From assembly GCF_003259335.1 (NCBI RefSeq), contig NZ_QLLL01000002.1, forward strand, positions 248,001-312,000: a stretch of 64,000 bases of DNA, in the 5' to 3' direction. Positions within the stretch are counted from its first letter, which is position 1; every line of letters begins with the position of its first letter. This DNA comes from Chitinophaga skermanii. GTDB taxonomy: Bacteria > Bacteroidota > Bacteroidia > Chitinophagales > Chitinophagaceae. Position numbers and translations under genes: made by a program. Positions 18,473 to 28,990 of this stretch are shown here, in pieces. A model generated the notes under the pieces. The model saw only the letters and a list, made by a program, of their open reading frames with translations. It did no database searches and was not told the origin of the DNA.

Positions 18473-20803
18473 TTAGTGTAATTGCTCGATCGTATAAGCC
18501 TTGGTTCTACCCTTCTCTGCCGCACGTATCTCCTCGATATCCTTCTTCGACACTTCAGATGCTTTGTTGTTCCAAGAATTCCTAATAAAGCTCAATAACG
18601 AAGCAATGTCGCTATCCGAAAACTCGTCGCTATTACCAATACCCGGCATATCGCCGTTAATTTCCGGAGCTTGGTAGGTTTTACCATTTACCTTCACGGG
18701 GCCCGAGAGGCCAAACAGAACAATCTTAATCAGCTTGCCACGGTCGCCCGTTACCCATTCCGAGCCATTCAATGGAGGTGCCAGCGATTTTACACCGCCT
18801 CCATCATCGCCATGGCAGGTTTTGCAATAGCTGTTATATACTTCATAGCCACGTGGGAACTTGGCTTTTAAGGCGGTTAATTGCGCTTCATTTTGTTGTT
18901 TCGACATATCGTCTAACACTTTACGCAATTGTTTATGTACGAGGCGCGTGGTATCGGGTACCCATGCCAGCAATTTCTCTTGGTATGCTTTCTCTTGCTT
19001 GTATTGGGTGCTAATTAATGCATCAATCACGAAGATGTTTTGGTCAGCATACGAACTCATCGCCTGTAAAACACTTTCATAAAATGCTTTATCATACGGC
19101 TTAATGACGTTCAAACTGGCCGCTACAACCGGCTCTAAGGAAACAGCTTTGGCGGACTCTACCGTTTGCATATCTACCTTCATCATCATCACTACATCTT
19201 TCGCATTCCCCGCGTTAATTACTTTAGGCAACAAGGGGTATACATGCATACGGTAAGCATAATCGTAAAAGCTAGCACTAGCAATATCGGTGAAGGTTAA
19301 TGCTTGTAAACCTTCCAAGGTATATAAAATACGAATCGCCGCCATATCAATTGCATCTTTGCTTTTCAGCATAGCGCGTAAGATAGGTACTGCTTCTTTC
19401 ACTTGGTGATCTACGATATACTCCTGAACATGTTCCTGCATCCAAGGTTCTGGCCGCGTAAAGTATTGGCATAATTCCGCGATGTTCTCCTTGCTAAAGG
19501 TGGGAATTGTATAAGCTTGTGCCGTTGTACCTTTCTTCTCGATCCTATAAATACGACCACAATTCAGCGGTTGTGTTAAATCGCGGTCCTTGATTTCCTT
19601 CTTTAAGTAATCCGTTAAGTAGGTTTTATGTTGAATGATGCCGCGGTACATATCCAATACCAACACCGATCCATCAAAGGTTTCATATAAGTTCACCGGG
19701 CGGAAACGTTCATCGGTACTGGAGATAAACTCCACACCATCTTTTTGCGTACGTTTACCGCTTACAATGAACGAGCTATCCGACAAGGTCGACATGCTAA
19801 CCAAGTTCCCAGCAGGCTCTGCCACCAAGGCTTTCCCTTGCATCCAGTTACCCAATTTGCTGCCTCGTACAATAACAGGACCACAAGCGGCTGTAAAGTT
19901 GCGTAAGCGCAAGCTATCGTCGAGCACTTCTTTTTGGTACCCACGGTTAACACCCGGGGTAGCGCGTAATGGGAATACGCGGGTGTCGCGTACAATTACT
20001 TCACCGAAACCTGCTACGTTGCGTTGGTTCGGGTTGCCATTGCTCATGCTAGGGGGGAAATAATCGCCCAGTAGGTTATCGGAATTGGTGTTATAATACA
20101 GGCGGCCTTTATTGTCTTGGGTAATACCCCATTGGCCACGGAAGTGCGTATTTTCTATAAGCCAACGATCGCCTACTTTGCGGTAGCGCTTATTGGATTT
20201 GGCGTTGTAAATCCAGTTATCGACGCCGCGCAGCAAACCGTTTGGTTGGTGTTCTACGTTACCGCCATCGGCGTATTTATCGTCGACCAAGGTTTTCTTA
20301 CCGGCTTTATCGCCGTTGTTCTCTACGTACCATAGGTAAGGTGGTTCTGCTACTAATACGCCTTCACCTACTAGGCACACAGCCCTTGGTAGCACCAGCG
20401 AATCCATGAATAGCGTGCGTTTATCCATTTTGCCATCATGGTCAGTATCTTCTAAGATGACGATCTTGCCGTTTTGGGCTTCTTCCCCTTTACCATCTAC
20501 ATCAGGCATAAAGCCTGTCATTTCCACTACCCATAGCCTACCGCGTACATCTTGTGTAACGGCAACGGGTACAAATACGAGTGGTTCAGTAGCGGCTATT
20601 GATAATTGTAAATTGGCATCTTCTGCGTGCAGTTGAATGGTTTTCAAAGCCTCTTCCGGCTTTAATACAGGCGATTCCGCGTAGGCTTCGCGGGCAGCTA
20701 GGCTGTCGGTGTGTCGATCTTTTTTCCCAGTAGTGTTATTACAAGCTGTGGCGAATGTAGCTACCAGCAAGCTGTACAACGTGGTGCGATTCATGATTTT
20801 CAT
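18473..20803 (-). CDS. Membrane-bound dehydrogenase-like beta-propeller with C-terminal cytochrome c domain (lipoprotein)
   Basis: About 776 residues from ATG 20803, where MKIMNRTTLYS leads into a lipoprotein signal ending at Cys in FATAC; an ATG at 20839 would extend it by 12 residues. The first part (about 50-420) is a six-bladed soluble-dehydrogenase-like propeller (LWVVEMTGFMPD, IVILEDTDHDGKMD, PNGLLRGVDNWIYN). A helical HEAT-like middle follows. A single c-type heme site CKTCH is near residue 660, with the distal Met plausible in GDMPGIG. Such proteins oxidise sugars or alcohols in the periplasm and pass electrons to the chain; the substrate is unknown. It lies 77 bp downstream of smc on the same strand. 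Confidence 0.85.
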   Translation of the reverse strand: MKIMNRTTLYSLLVATFATACNNTTGKKDRHTDSLAAREAYAESPVLKPEEALKTIQLHAEDANLQLSIAATEPLVFVPVAVTQDVRGRLWVVEMTGFMPDVDGKGEEAQNGKIVILEDTDHDGKMDKRTLFMDSLVLPRAVCLVGEGVLVAEPPYLWYVENNGDKAGKKTLVDDKYADGGNVEHQPNGLLRGVDNWIYNAKSNKRYRKVGDRWLIENTHFRGQWGITQDNKGRLYYNTNSDNLLGDYFPPSMSNGNPNQRNVAGFGEVIVRDTRVFPLRATPGVNRGYQKEVLDDSLRLRNFTAACGPVIVRGSKLGNWMQGKALVAEPAGNLVSMSTLSDSSFIVSGKRTQKDGVEFISSTDERFRPVNLYETFDGSVLVLDMYRGIIQHKTYLTDYLKKEIKDRDLTQPLNCGRIYRIEKKGTTAQAYTIPTFSKENIAELCQYFTRPEPWMQEHVQEYIVDHQVKEAVPILRAMLKSKDAIDMAAIRILYTLEGLQALTFTDIASASFYDYAYRMHVYPLLPKVINAGNAKDVVMMMKVDMQTVESAKAVSLEPVVAASLNVIKPYDKAFYESVLQAMSSYADQNIFVIDALISTQYKQEKAYQEKLLAWVPDTTRLVHKQLRKVLDDMSKQQNEAQLTALKAKFPRGYEVYNSYCKTCHGDDGGGVKSLAPPLNGSEWVTGDRGKLIKIVLFGLSGPVKVNGKTYQAPEINGDMPGIGNSDEFSDSDIASLLSFIRNSWNNKASEVSKKDIEEIRAAEKGRTKAYTIEQLH

Positions 20804-20879
20804 CTCTCTACTCGTAAAAACAAAGGGGATGAAGAACAATGTTGGTTCTCAATCCCCCTTGCAGTATGTTGGCGAATGT

Positions 20880-23800
20880 TTAATTCAAGCTTCTAAAGTC
20901 AACCGGTACTAGTTTACTTACCCCCGGTTCTTGCATGGTTACCCCGTAAATAACATCCACTGCCGCCATCGTTTGCTTGTTGTGCGTAACGATGATGAAC
21001 TGCGAGTTATCGGAGAACTTGCGAATCATATTGGTGAACTTGCCTACGTTCGCATCATCTAACGGGGCATCCACCTCATCCAAGATACAGAATGGTGCCG
21101 GTTTAATGAGGTAAATAGCGAACAACAAGGCGGTAGCTGTAAGTGTTTTCTCACCACCCGATAACTGGGTAATGGCCGCTGGGCGTTTACCTTTCGGCTT
21201 CGCGATAATTTCGATACCTGTATCGGCTAAGTTCGCAGGATCAGAGAGAATCATATCACACTGGTCTTCTTCTGTAAACAAGGCCTTGAATACGCGGATG
21301 AAATTCTCTTTCACCTGGTTGAAGGTATCTAAGAACTTCTGGTTCGCCGTGGTTTCTACTTCTTGAATGGTAGCCATCAGCGAATCTTTCGCATTTACGA
21401 GGTCTGTTTTTTGTTCGAGGATGAACTCGTAACGTTTCTTCATTTCCGTAAATGCTTCGATGGCCGTAGGGTTAATTTCACCCATGTTCTCCAAGCGTTT
21501 TTTCATGCGCTCTGCGCTGCCTTGGAGTTCATCTGCCGGCAATGTACTCGTTCTTGCTTCGTCGATGATTTCGTCTAAGTTCACTTTGAATTCTACGCTC
21601 AAGCGCTCTTTCATAGAGGCAAGGTGTAGTTTCAATTCGTTCACTTTATCTTTCACCACGTTCAATTGTTGTTCTACTTGCTCGCGCGAGCGGATTTTGC
21701 CGCGTAAGTTCGTTTCCAATTCTTGTAAGTGGTTCCTGAAGTTGTAGTATTCTTGGTCTTTTTCGTTGAGCGCCTTTTCTTCTTCTTCTTTCTTACGGAA
21801 CAATTCCAACAAGCCATCATCTGCACTACCGAGCTTATCTTCCGCCGCGGCAATGTTGGCCACCGTATCGGTTAACTGCAACTTGTTGCTTTCAACCTGC
21901 GTATGCAAATCGGTTAACTGTTTACGTTTGAATTCCAATTCCTGCTTCAAGCCCTGTACTTTACTTTGTTGACGGGTATGTTGCAAGTTTTGGTTGTTAA
22001 ATTGAATATTCGATTGGTTGAATTGTTGCTCTGCTTCCGATGCTAACCTTTCTGCATTCACAATCGCGTCGAATAATTCATTCACACGGTCGTTCAAGGT
22101 TTCCAATTCATCGCGTACATCGGCAATAGACGTTTGGTTAGTATCCAACGAGGTTTGCATTTCTGCCAAGCGCTTATCCGCCGATTCTATCAAATGGTGG
22201 AAGTTCTCGATCCTATTTTGCAAACCGAACAACTGGTTGTTCAACTGGTTCACACGTTCGCGTGCTTGGTTGATGTTGTTCTCGTTTAGTTGACCATTAT
22301 ACCCCAACACTTCGTTATGCTTCTGCTGGATCTGCTCGCGCAATTGGGCTACAATCGCATCGAGTGATTTGATCTCAGCTTCTAATTTCTCTAAGTTCTT
22401 AGCACGACCCAATTTCTTACCCTCGAATAGTCCTACAGAACCACCGCTAATGCTGTACTTACCACGGTGCATTTTACCAGTTTTTTCCAACACTAGTACA
22501 TCCTTATCAGGGAACTGCGTAAAATCCAAGCTCGCAATATCGTCGGCGATAAATACTTTACCCAGTAAGTAATTACCTAAACCTTTGTATTTCTCGTCGA
22601 GCTCTACTACCGACAATGCCGGCGTAGTACCTGGCGGCGTAAACAAGCTACCGCTTTGGTGGTTGAATTGGTCGAGGATGAAGAAGTTGGCTTTACCCTT
22701 TTTATTGAGGTCGAGCAAGTGAATTGCTTGGATGGCTTCTTCGGTATTGTTCACTACGTAGTAGTTCAAATACGGTTCGAGGAAGTTCTCTACGCAAGTT
22801 CTATATTCTTCCTTACAGAAAAACACGTCGCTCAAAATAGGCGCCTTGTTATTCCAGTCGGTATTCTTCTTTAAGAATTTGATACTCTCGGGGTAACCTT
22901 CTAAGCTATCAACGAGTGATTTCAAGAGGTCGAACTCGTTCTTTTTGGAATCGAGTTTCCTGTTTTCATCTACCAAGGTATCGCGCAATTGCTCGATATC
23001 GGATTGCGTAGCGAGAATTTTGCCTTTCGTTTCTTCTTGGAAACGGATCATTTCGGCGAGTTCTTCTTTACGTGTTTCGATGGTTTCTTGGAGGATTTCT
23101 TTTTCGCCTTCGAGTTGTTGTATTTGTTCTTGGCGGGAAGTTTTTTCTTCTTGTACTTGTTGAATACTGCGTACTAAGTTTTGTACAGACGTATCGGCTA
23201 CGGCTACCTTCTTTTCAGCTTCGAACTGTTGACGTTGCCATTGTTGCTGGTCGCGGCGTAGGTTTTCTAGTACTTGTTTCTTTTGGTTGAAGCCTTCTTT
23301 CTTGTCTTCTACCATTTCCTTCAAGGTTTCCAACTCATCTTGCATCGATTCGAACACTTCTTGTTCTTCGATGGATTGGGATTCCGTGAAAGCAATACTT
23401 TCTGTGAGGCCCGACAATTGTCCTTCTGCATTGTTCAAGAAATCACTTAAGTTTCTTTCGCGTTCGCGGAGGTAGGTTAATTGTTGGGTGGCTAAGTTTT
23501 TATCGTTCTCTTTCGTACGAATGGTGGCAACGAGTTCGTTAAAAGATTTCTGCAATACTTGCAATTCTCTTTCCTTCGCTACGAAATGTAATTTATCGTT
23601 CTCTACAGCTGCTTCGTCTTTCGCGATTTCCGCTTCGAGCAGTAATTTCTTATCCGTTTCGAGTTGTTGCTGGTCGGTAAGGTCTTTAAAATCGAGATTG
23701 AACCCTTCTAACGCAGCTTTTGCTAACTCTATACTTAAATCTTTGTATTCCTTTTTGATTTCGTAATAGCGTTCAGCCTTTTTCGCTTGGCTTTCGAGGG

Positions 23801-24410
23801 TTTTAAGGTTGTTATTGATTTCAAACAACAAATCCTCGATCCTGTTCAGATCGCCTTCGGTGGCGTCTAACTTGGCTTTGGCTTCTTTTTTACGGGTTTT
23901 ATAAATGGAAATACCCGCAGCTTGTTCAAGCATGCGGCGGCGCGAGTTCTCTTTATCTTTGATGATATCGTCTACCATCCCTAACTCGATAATCGCGTAA
24001 GAGTCGGTACTTACCCCCGTATCCATAAACAGGTTATGGATATCTTTCAAACGACAAACCACGTCATTCAAGCGGTATTCACTATCCCCGTTTTTGTAGA
24101 ATTTACGTGTTACGGTGACGGTAGTGAATTCCGTGGGCAACACATTTTTCGTGTTTTCAAAAGTGAGGCTCACCTCCGCCATACCGCTGGCAGAACGGGT
24201 ACGCGAACCATTGAACACCAAGCCCGCCTGGTTTTCCGAACGAAGGTTACTAATCTTGTGCTCACCGATTACCCAACGGATAGAGTCGATAATATTACTC
24301 TTACCACACCCGTTAGGACCGATAACGCCTGTTACGCCCTCGTCGAAATGCAAAACAGTCTTGTCTGCAAAACTTTTGAATCCTTTTATCTCTAATGTTT
24401 TTAAACGCAA
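20880..24410 (-). CDS. smc: Chromosome segregation ATPase SMC
   Basis: 1176 residues, the normal length. N-terminal Walker A GPNGCGKSN (31-39) follows the typical MRLKTLEIKGFKSFADKT start. Long coiled coils run at about 170-500 and 670-1010 around a hinge domain at about 520-650 (SGGSVGLFEG at its end). The C-terminal head has the ABC signature LSGGEKT and Walker B CILDEVDAPLDD. SMC dimers with ScpA/ScpB compact and segregate the chromosome. A TATCTTTG -7 box lies 25-32 bp upstream. scpA and scpB are not in the window. Confidence 0.97.
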   Translation of the reverse strand: MRLKTLEIKGFKSFADKTVLHFDEGVTGVIGPNGCGKSNIIDSIRWVIGEHKISNLRSENQAGLVFNGSRTRSASGMAEVSLTFENTKNVLPTEFTTVTVTRKFYKNGDSEYRLNDVVCRLKDIHNLFMDTGVSTDSYAIIELGMVDDIIKDKENSRRRMLEQAAGISIYKTRKKEAKAKLDATEGDLNRIEDLLFEINNNLKTLESQAKKAERYYEIKKEYKDLSIELAKAALEGFNLDFKDLTDQQQLETDKKLLLEAEIAKDEAAVENDKLHFVAKERELQVLQKSFNELVATIRTKENDKNLATQQLTYLRERERNLSDFLNNAEGQLSGLTESIAFTESQSIEEQEVFESMQDELETLKEMVEDKKEGFNQKKQVLENLRRDQQQWQRQQFEAEKKVAVADTSVQNLVRSIQQVQEEKTSRQEQIQQLEGEKEILQETIETRKEELAEMIRFQEETKGKILATQSDIEQLRDTLVDENRKLDSKKNEFDLLKSLVDSLEGYPESIKFLKKNTDWNNKAPILSDVFFCKEEYRTCVENFLEPYLNYYVVNNTEEAIQAIHLLDLNKKGKANFFILDQFNHQSGSLFTPPGTTPALSVVELDEKYKGLGNYLLGKVFIADDIASLDFTQFPDKDVLVLEKTGKMHRGKYSISGGSVGLFEGKKLGRAKNLEKLEAEIKSLDAIVAQLREQIQQKHNEVLGYNGQLNENNINQARERVNQLNNQLFGLQNRIENFHHLIESADKRLAEMQTSLDTNQTSIADVRDELETLNDRVNELFDAIVNAERLASEAEQQFNQSNIQFNNQNLQHTRQQSKVQGLKQELEFKRKQLTDLHTQVESNKLQLTDTVANIAAAEDKLGSADDGLLELFRKKEEEEKALNEKDQEYYNFRNHLQELETNLRGKIRSREQVEQQLNVVKDKVNELKLHLASMKERLSVEFKVNLDEIIDEARTSTLPADELQGSAERMKKRLENMGEINPTAIEAFTEMKKRYEFILEQKTDLVNAKDSLMATIQEVETTANQKFLDTFNQVKENFIRVFKALFTEEDQCDMILSDPANLADTGIEIIAKPKGKRPAAITQLSGGEKTLTATALLFAIYLIKPAPFCILDEVDAPLDDANVGKFTNMIRKFSDNSQFIIVTHNKQTMAAVDVIYGVTMQEPGVSKLVPVDFRSLN

Positions 24411-24434
24411 GCTTCCTCGATTTTAATAAGCGGT

Positions 24435-24442
24435 CAAAGATA
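24435..24442 (-). promoter_or_regulatory. Predicted -7 box of the smc promoter
   Basis: CAAAGATA on the plus strand reads TATCTTTG on the minus strand, an exact TAnnTTTG match, 24 bp before the smc ATG. No clear -33 box. Confidence 0.55.
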
Positions 24443-24826
24443 TAATTTTAATACAAAACACTATCATCTTCTACCTAGCGTACATCAAATAAATAAGCTA
24501 GCAGGGGCAGGGGGTGATATGGCATCCTCTCTTCTATTTGGTAAGTTAACGGGGAAAGGCGACAAATCATATTTTTTTTATACACAGCTTTGCATAAAAT
24601 GCACAACTTTTTGCCGGGAACAGCCACATAATTATCTCATTTTGTTCTTTTTATATTAATTTTTGTGATAAATTGTCGACGTAGAAAGGATGGCACGGAA
24701 TTTACTAATAGGTTACCTCCATCCATTTCGATGGTTTCACAACAAAAAGATGAGAATGAAGCGTGTAGATTGTCGTTCAGCGATTGCAATTCAACAATTC
24801 GTCCCTTTCATCCTAATATTTCCGTT

Positions 24827-24834
24827 TAACTTTG
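24827..24834 (+). promoter_or_regulatory. Predicted -7 box of the FUSC promoter, almost leaderless
   Basis: TAACTTTG matches TAnnTTTG. The ATG begins only 8 nt after its last base, so transcription would start at or within a few bases of the start codon. Confidence 0.5.
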
Positions 24835-24841
24835 TAGCGGC

Positions 24842-27082
24842 ATGCATTTAGAACGATTATCCAAAGAAGTCAAGACCTTTTTATTCAGTTTCCATTTTAG
24901 TAACGGCCTTAGAACAAGTATAGGTGCCGTTGTTCCTTCGTTGATTTCCGTACCGTTTGGTAGGCTCGATATTGGGATTGCCGCCTCTATGGGCGCCCTT
25001 TGTTGTGCCTTAGCCGATGTACCGGGCACGATTATTCACAAGAGAAATGGGCTGATCATCAGCACCATCCTCATTACTTTAACTGCTTTAGGCACAGGAC
25101 TACTCTCGCCCTACCCTTGGTTTTTAACGCCTTGGTTAGCGGCTTGCGGCTTTTTCTATGCCATGTTAAATATCTACGGCAACCGCGGCGCCAATATTGG
25201 CATCGGCTGTTTGCTGGTTTTAGTATCTATTTTAAGTGAACACCTGGACTGGCAAAGTGCACTCCTTGCCACCGCCGCCACCTTTGCCGGTTGCGTTTGG
25301 TATGCCATTCTCGCTATTGTACTTTGGCAAATTCGACCGTATTTAACGGTACAACAAACCTTGGGCGACTGTATTCAACAAACCGCCCATTACCTCCGCC
25401 TCCGCGCCAACTTCTACCAAAGTGATATTGATGTGAACGAAACCTACCGTGCCGTAATTGCCCAACAGGTAGTGGTGAACGAAAAGATGGAAGCGGTGAG
25501 GGAATTGTTGTTGAAACAACGGTCGGCCCAGCAAGGAACTACCAGTATTAGCAAGAGCATGGTACTCATTTTCCTCGATTTGGTAGACATGTACGAGCAA
25601 ATTATGGCTTCCCAGATCGACTACCGTTCCTTGCAGCAAAAATACAAAAACACGCACCTTATCGCCCAATTGCACGATACCATCGTGGCATTTGCCGAGG
25701 AGTTAGATCAAATAGGCTTAGCCGTATCTGCCACGCAACGTTCCTTCCCGAAAGTGAACTTGAAATTAGAGATTGAAAAAGTGAAGCGGGAAATGATTGC
25801 GTTTAGGGATACCCATCTCTCCACCAGCGCATTCAACGAGCTTATTCCTTTAGAAAGCCTGCTCACCAACTTAAAACAAATCTCGCAACGTATTTATAAC
25901 CTGCACCGCCTTACCCGTTTAGAACGTGTAAAGGAAGTAAACTTCGATACCAGCCTCGACCTGGCCAAGTTTACCACCTCGCAACGGTACGATCGCGATA
26001 CGTTCAAAAATAACCTCACTTTCGACTCCCATATCTTCCGCCACGCGGTGCGTGTTGGGTTGGCCATGGCAGCCGGTTACCTCTTGGGGCACTTCCTGGA
26101 GATCAGTAAAGCCTACTGGATTTTGCTGACCATCGTGGTGATCTTGAAACCCGGTTTCAGTTTAACCAAATCGCGCAGCTACCAACGTATCCTCGGTACG
26201 GTCATTGGGGCCATGTTCGCGGTATTAGTGCTATTTATTACGAAAGACCCTACGGCTATCTTCATCATTATGCTGCTGTGCATTCTGGGGGCGTATAGTT
26301 ACATGACTTATAACTACGTTGTAAGCGTAGTATTTACCACTCCTTTTATCATCTTCCTCCTCCACTTCTTACACCCGGCAGATTTCGACAACGTAATGCT
26401 GCGTGTATCGGATACGGCAATTGGTGTGGCGATAGCGTTTACGTTTAACTACTTCTTCTGGCCTAGTTGGGAATATAAATTCTTGCCGAATTACATGTTG
26501 AAGATGGTAGATGCGAATAGGAAGTATTTCTTCCAAGTGATGCAGTTATACACGAAGCAACCCTTCTCCATCACCGCGTTTAAACTGGCCCGCAAAGATG
26601 TGTACGTTAGCACCGCCAACTTAATGGCCGCCTTCCAACGGATGCTGTCGGAACCCAAGAATAAGCAAAAAAGTGCTTCGGAAATATACCATTTCGTAGT
26701 ACTGGCCAACTCTTTGTCATCGCACATTGCCCAGTTAGCGGCATATGCGTTAGAACAGAAGCTCCAGTTCCACAAGGAAGAGGAATACCAAGCGATTACC
26801 ACTTACGTAATGACGCTCATCGACCAGTTAGAAGAGTACATGAAAACGGGCAAACATCCCGAAGAAATAGCTGCACCGGCAGCCTTGCAGGCGATTGAGC
26901 AGCATTTAGAGGATTTGGCTGCTTTGCGCCAGGCGCAAATAAACGAAGGCGCCGGTCATACCCCGGCTCGCGACGAACTCTTAGAGATCAAGCAGGTCCG
27001 GGATCAGCTCAACGCCATCGTAGTAGTGGTGAAAGACATGAAAAAGGCCGCGGTTCACGCTTCTGCAATTACGCAGAACTGA
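24842..27082 (+). CDS. FUSC-family inner-membrane protein (YccS-like)
   Basis: 746 residues with the duplicated architecture of FUSC proteins. There is an N-terminal bundle of about six helices (RTSIGAVVPSLISVPF, ASMGALCCAL), a cytoplasmic helical region (about 150-370), a second bundle (HAVRVGLAMAAGYLLG, YWILLTIVVILKPGF, RILGTVIGAMFAV) and a helical C-terminal tail. The KPGFSLTKSRSYQRILGT block is typical. Related proteins include YccS and aromatic-acid efflux AaeB, so export of a small acid is a reasonable guess, not shown. It is predicted to have almost no 5' leader. Its 3' end overlaps bshC tail to tail by 28 bp. Confidence 0.85.
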   Translation: MHLERLSKEVKTFLFSFHFSNGLRTSIGAVVPSLISVPFGRLDIGIAASMGALCCALADVPGTIIHKRNGLIISTILITLTALGTGLLSPYPWFLTPWLAACGFFYAMLNIYGNRGANIGIGCLLVLVSILSEHLDWQSALLATAATFAGCVWYAILAIVLWQIRPYLTVQQTLGDCIQQTAHYLRLRANFYQSDIDVNETYRAVIAQQVVVNEKMEAVRELLLKQRSAQQGTTSISKSMVLIFLDLVDMYEQIMASQIDYRSLQQKYKNTHLIAQLHDTIVAFAEELDQIGLAVSATQRSFPKVNLKLEIEKVKREMIAFRDTHLSTSAFNELIPLESLLTNLKQISQRIYNLHRLTRLERVKEVNFDTSLDLAKFTTSQRYDRDTFKNNLTFDSHIFRHAVRVGLAMAAGYLLGHFLEISKAYWILLTIVVILKPGFSLTKSRSYQRILGTVIGAMFAVLVLFITKDPTAIFIIMLLCILGAYSYMTYNYVVSVVFTTPFIIFLLHFLHPADFDNVMLRVSDTAIGVAIAFTFNYFFWPSWEYKFLPNYMLKMVDANRKYFFQVMQLYTKQPFSITAFKLARKDVYVSTANLMAAFQRMLSEPKNKQKSASEIYHFVVLANSLSSHIAQLAAYALEQKLQFHKEEEYQAITTYVMTLIDQLEEYMKTGKHPEEIAAPAALQAIEQHLEDLAALRQAQINEGAGHTPARDELLEIKQVRDQLNAIVVVVKDMKKAAVHASAITQN

Positions 27083-28653
27083 TCCGTTACGGGTATCATG
27101 GCATTTAATATGGTTTCAAAGAAAGCTTCTCCATACATTGCGTAGTACGGCATGAAGTTTTCTTTTCTTTCTTGTAAAGAGTTACCCGGGAATAAGCGGG
27201 CTTTCAATTGCCTGATTTGTTCTGTTTGCCATGCAAACTTCTTCTTCTCGGCTTTCAAAAACTTATGCTCTAATTTCCCGATAGATTTAATCGCGCGGTT
27301 GTGCTCTACTTGTGTTGTTACTTCCAAGGTAACATCAATCTGTTTTGCTTTCTCGGCAATTTTGGCAAATAATTGGTCAATTAACGCGTATTCTTCTTTC
27401 AATACCAATTCAGCATTCGTATGCTTACGCACGAAGGCATTTACCAAGGCTTCTGTTTCAATAAACAAATCTTGTACGCTCAAGCCCAATTTCGCGATGC
27501 GTTCGTGGTGGAATTGATCGATGTATAAGAAGGAATTACGTAACAATACGATGGGGTATGGTACGTTGTAATGATTGAACAAGTCTTTTAATTGCAACCA
27601 GTAGGCCACTTCTCCACCGCCACCAATAAAGGCCACGTTTGGCAAAATGGTTTCTTGGAACATACCGCGAAGAATTACATTCGGGCTAAAACGCTCGGGG
27701 TAATCGTGCAAGGTTTGTAGCAAGGTAGCTTCATCGAATTCCAATGGTGTATTTAATACCTTCCATACTTCGCCTTCTTTCACGATTCTTTCGCGGGTAC
27801 CTTGGCTTAAATAGAATAAGTTTATTTCACGCGGGTATGCTTGTGCTTTGTAGTTTTTCGACAATTCCACGTTCGTTTTCTCCACTACATGGAAAGAAGA
27901 CTGTTGTAACAATTCTTCTTGCATAACGGGAATATACAAGCGCTTTAACGCGGGATTGTCTGGAATCAACACCACTACGCCGTATTTACCAAACAATTCG
28001 TTCACCAAGTAAAGCGTTGCTTCTTGAATGGTATCATGCCCTAAGTAAGCCTTCTTCAACATCTCCACCAAATCGGCCGCGAACGGGCCGTAACCCAATT
28101 CAGCCGTAACTTGGTCGATTAACGCGGCAAAGCCTTCTGTTTTCATTCTACCCACTGCTCCATGTTGTTGCGTAGGCCACGAAATGGTTTTGTTGTTGAG
28201 GAAGATTTTCCCCAACTCATCCAAATCAGCGTCTTCACTACCCATATAATACACAGGCACAAAATGCTTCCCAGGGAATTTCTCGGTAAGCTCTCGTGAC
28301 AACTTGACTGTTTGTAAAATTTTATATACAAAATACAAGTAACCTGTAAATATATTTGGCTGGTGTGCAGTACAAATTGTGTAAGTGTTGGTAGAAAGCA
28401 ACAGTTCAATATTCGTACGAACAGCGGTATCTACATGCTCCAAGCGGCTATATTGCCCTTGTAAAGCTTTCACCAATACATCGCGGTGGATGGGCTGGTT
28501 AGCCTTTGTTTTTATCGCTAATTCAACATCCGGGTGAGTTGGATTATACTGCGTAAAGTTGCGTATGCTGGGGGCCGACGTTAAAAAATCCGATACTAAC
28601 GAACTACAATACCCCGTTTCATTAAATGGAATATATTGATTCAATTGCTTCAT
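27055..28653 (-). CDS. bshC: Bacillithiol biosynthesis cysteine-adding enzyme
   Basis: 532 residues, the usual BshC length. Recognisable blocks: N-terminal YSRLEH region, ICTAHQPNIFTGYLYFVYKI, FVPVYYMGSEDADLDEL, LIPDNPALK, PNVILRGMFQETILPNVAFIGGGGE and a coiled-coil C-terminal part (EHKFLKAEKKK). BshC adds cysteine to glucosaminyl-malate in the last step of bacillithiol synthesis, the low-molecular-weight thiol of many Bacteroidota. The first two enzymes (BshA, BshB) are not in the window. No terminator can lie between it and the convergent FUSC gene because the coding regions overlap. Confidence 0.93.
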   Translation of the reverse strand: MKQLNQYIPFNETGYCSSLVSDFLTSAPSIRNFTQYNPTHPDVELAIKTKANQPIHRDVLVKALQGQYSRLEHVDTAVRTNIELLLSTNTYTICTAHQPNIFTGYLYFVYKILQTVKLSRELTEKFPGKHFVPVYYMGSEDADLDELGKIFLNNKTISWPTQQHGAVGRMKTEGFAALIDQVTAELGYGPFAADLVEMLKKAYLGHDTIQEATLYLVNELFGKYGVVVLIPDNPALKRLYIPVMQEELLQQSSFHVVEKTNVELSKNYKAQAYPREINLFYLSQGTRERIVKEGEVWKVLNTPLEFDEATLLQTLHDYPERFSPNVILRGMFQETILPNVAFIGGGGEVAYWLQLKDLFNHYNVPYPIVLLRNSFLYIDQFHHERIAKLGLSVQDLFIETEALVNAFVRKHTNAELVLKEEYALIDQLFAKIAEKAKQIDVTLEVTTQVEHNRAIKSIGKLEHKFLKAEKKKFAWQTEQIRQLKARLFPGNSLQERKENFMPYYAMYGEAFFETILNAMIPVTDQFCVIAEA

Positions 28654-28990
28654 AATGCTTCCGCCGATTCATGCTTCGGCCTTTTTTTGACTGCACGAAT
28701 TTAGACATTTCCACGTTGCAACCCCCTTTTTTTGGGCAACTGGTTCTGCACATGGATGTACGGAAATGTGGAAACTTTACCTCAACCTTCCCATCACAGC
28801 CTATTTGGCTACATATCGACCAAAATCTGTATTTGTCAAAATGACCTTTTTTTTACGCGCACATTACAAGTTATTAGCTTTTTAAATATCCATAGATAGT
28901 TAAACTGGCTTTCTTTTTGACTGTTATTATAGTCCTGTCCCCCTTACAAATAGATGAGTATTCTTAACCCGGAAAAAAATTGCCCAACAC
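28654..28990. other. Divergent intergenic region bshC / GT4-toroid gene
   Basis: 337 bp, AT-rich, with several homopolymer T tracts. Promoters for both genes must lie here, but no exact TAnnTTTG was found on either strand. No gene seen. Confidence 0.5.

Larger units (their letters stand above)
24411..24841. other. Divergent intergenic region smc / FUSC
   Basis: 431 bp, AT-rich, no gene. It holds an smc promoter near its left end and a FUSC promoter at its right end. The 350 bp between them show no open frame or hairpin that could be supported. Confidence 0.6.
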
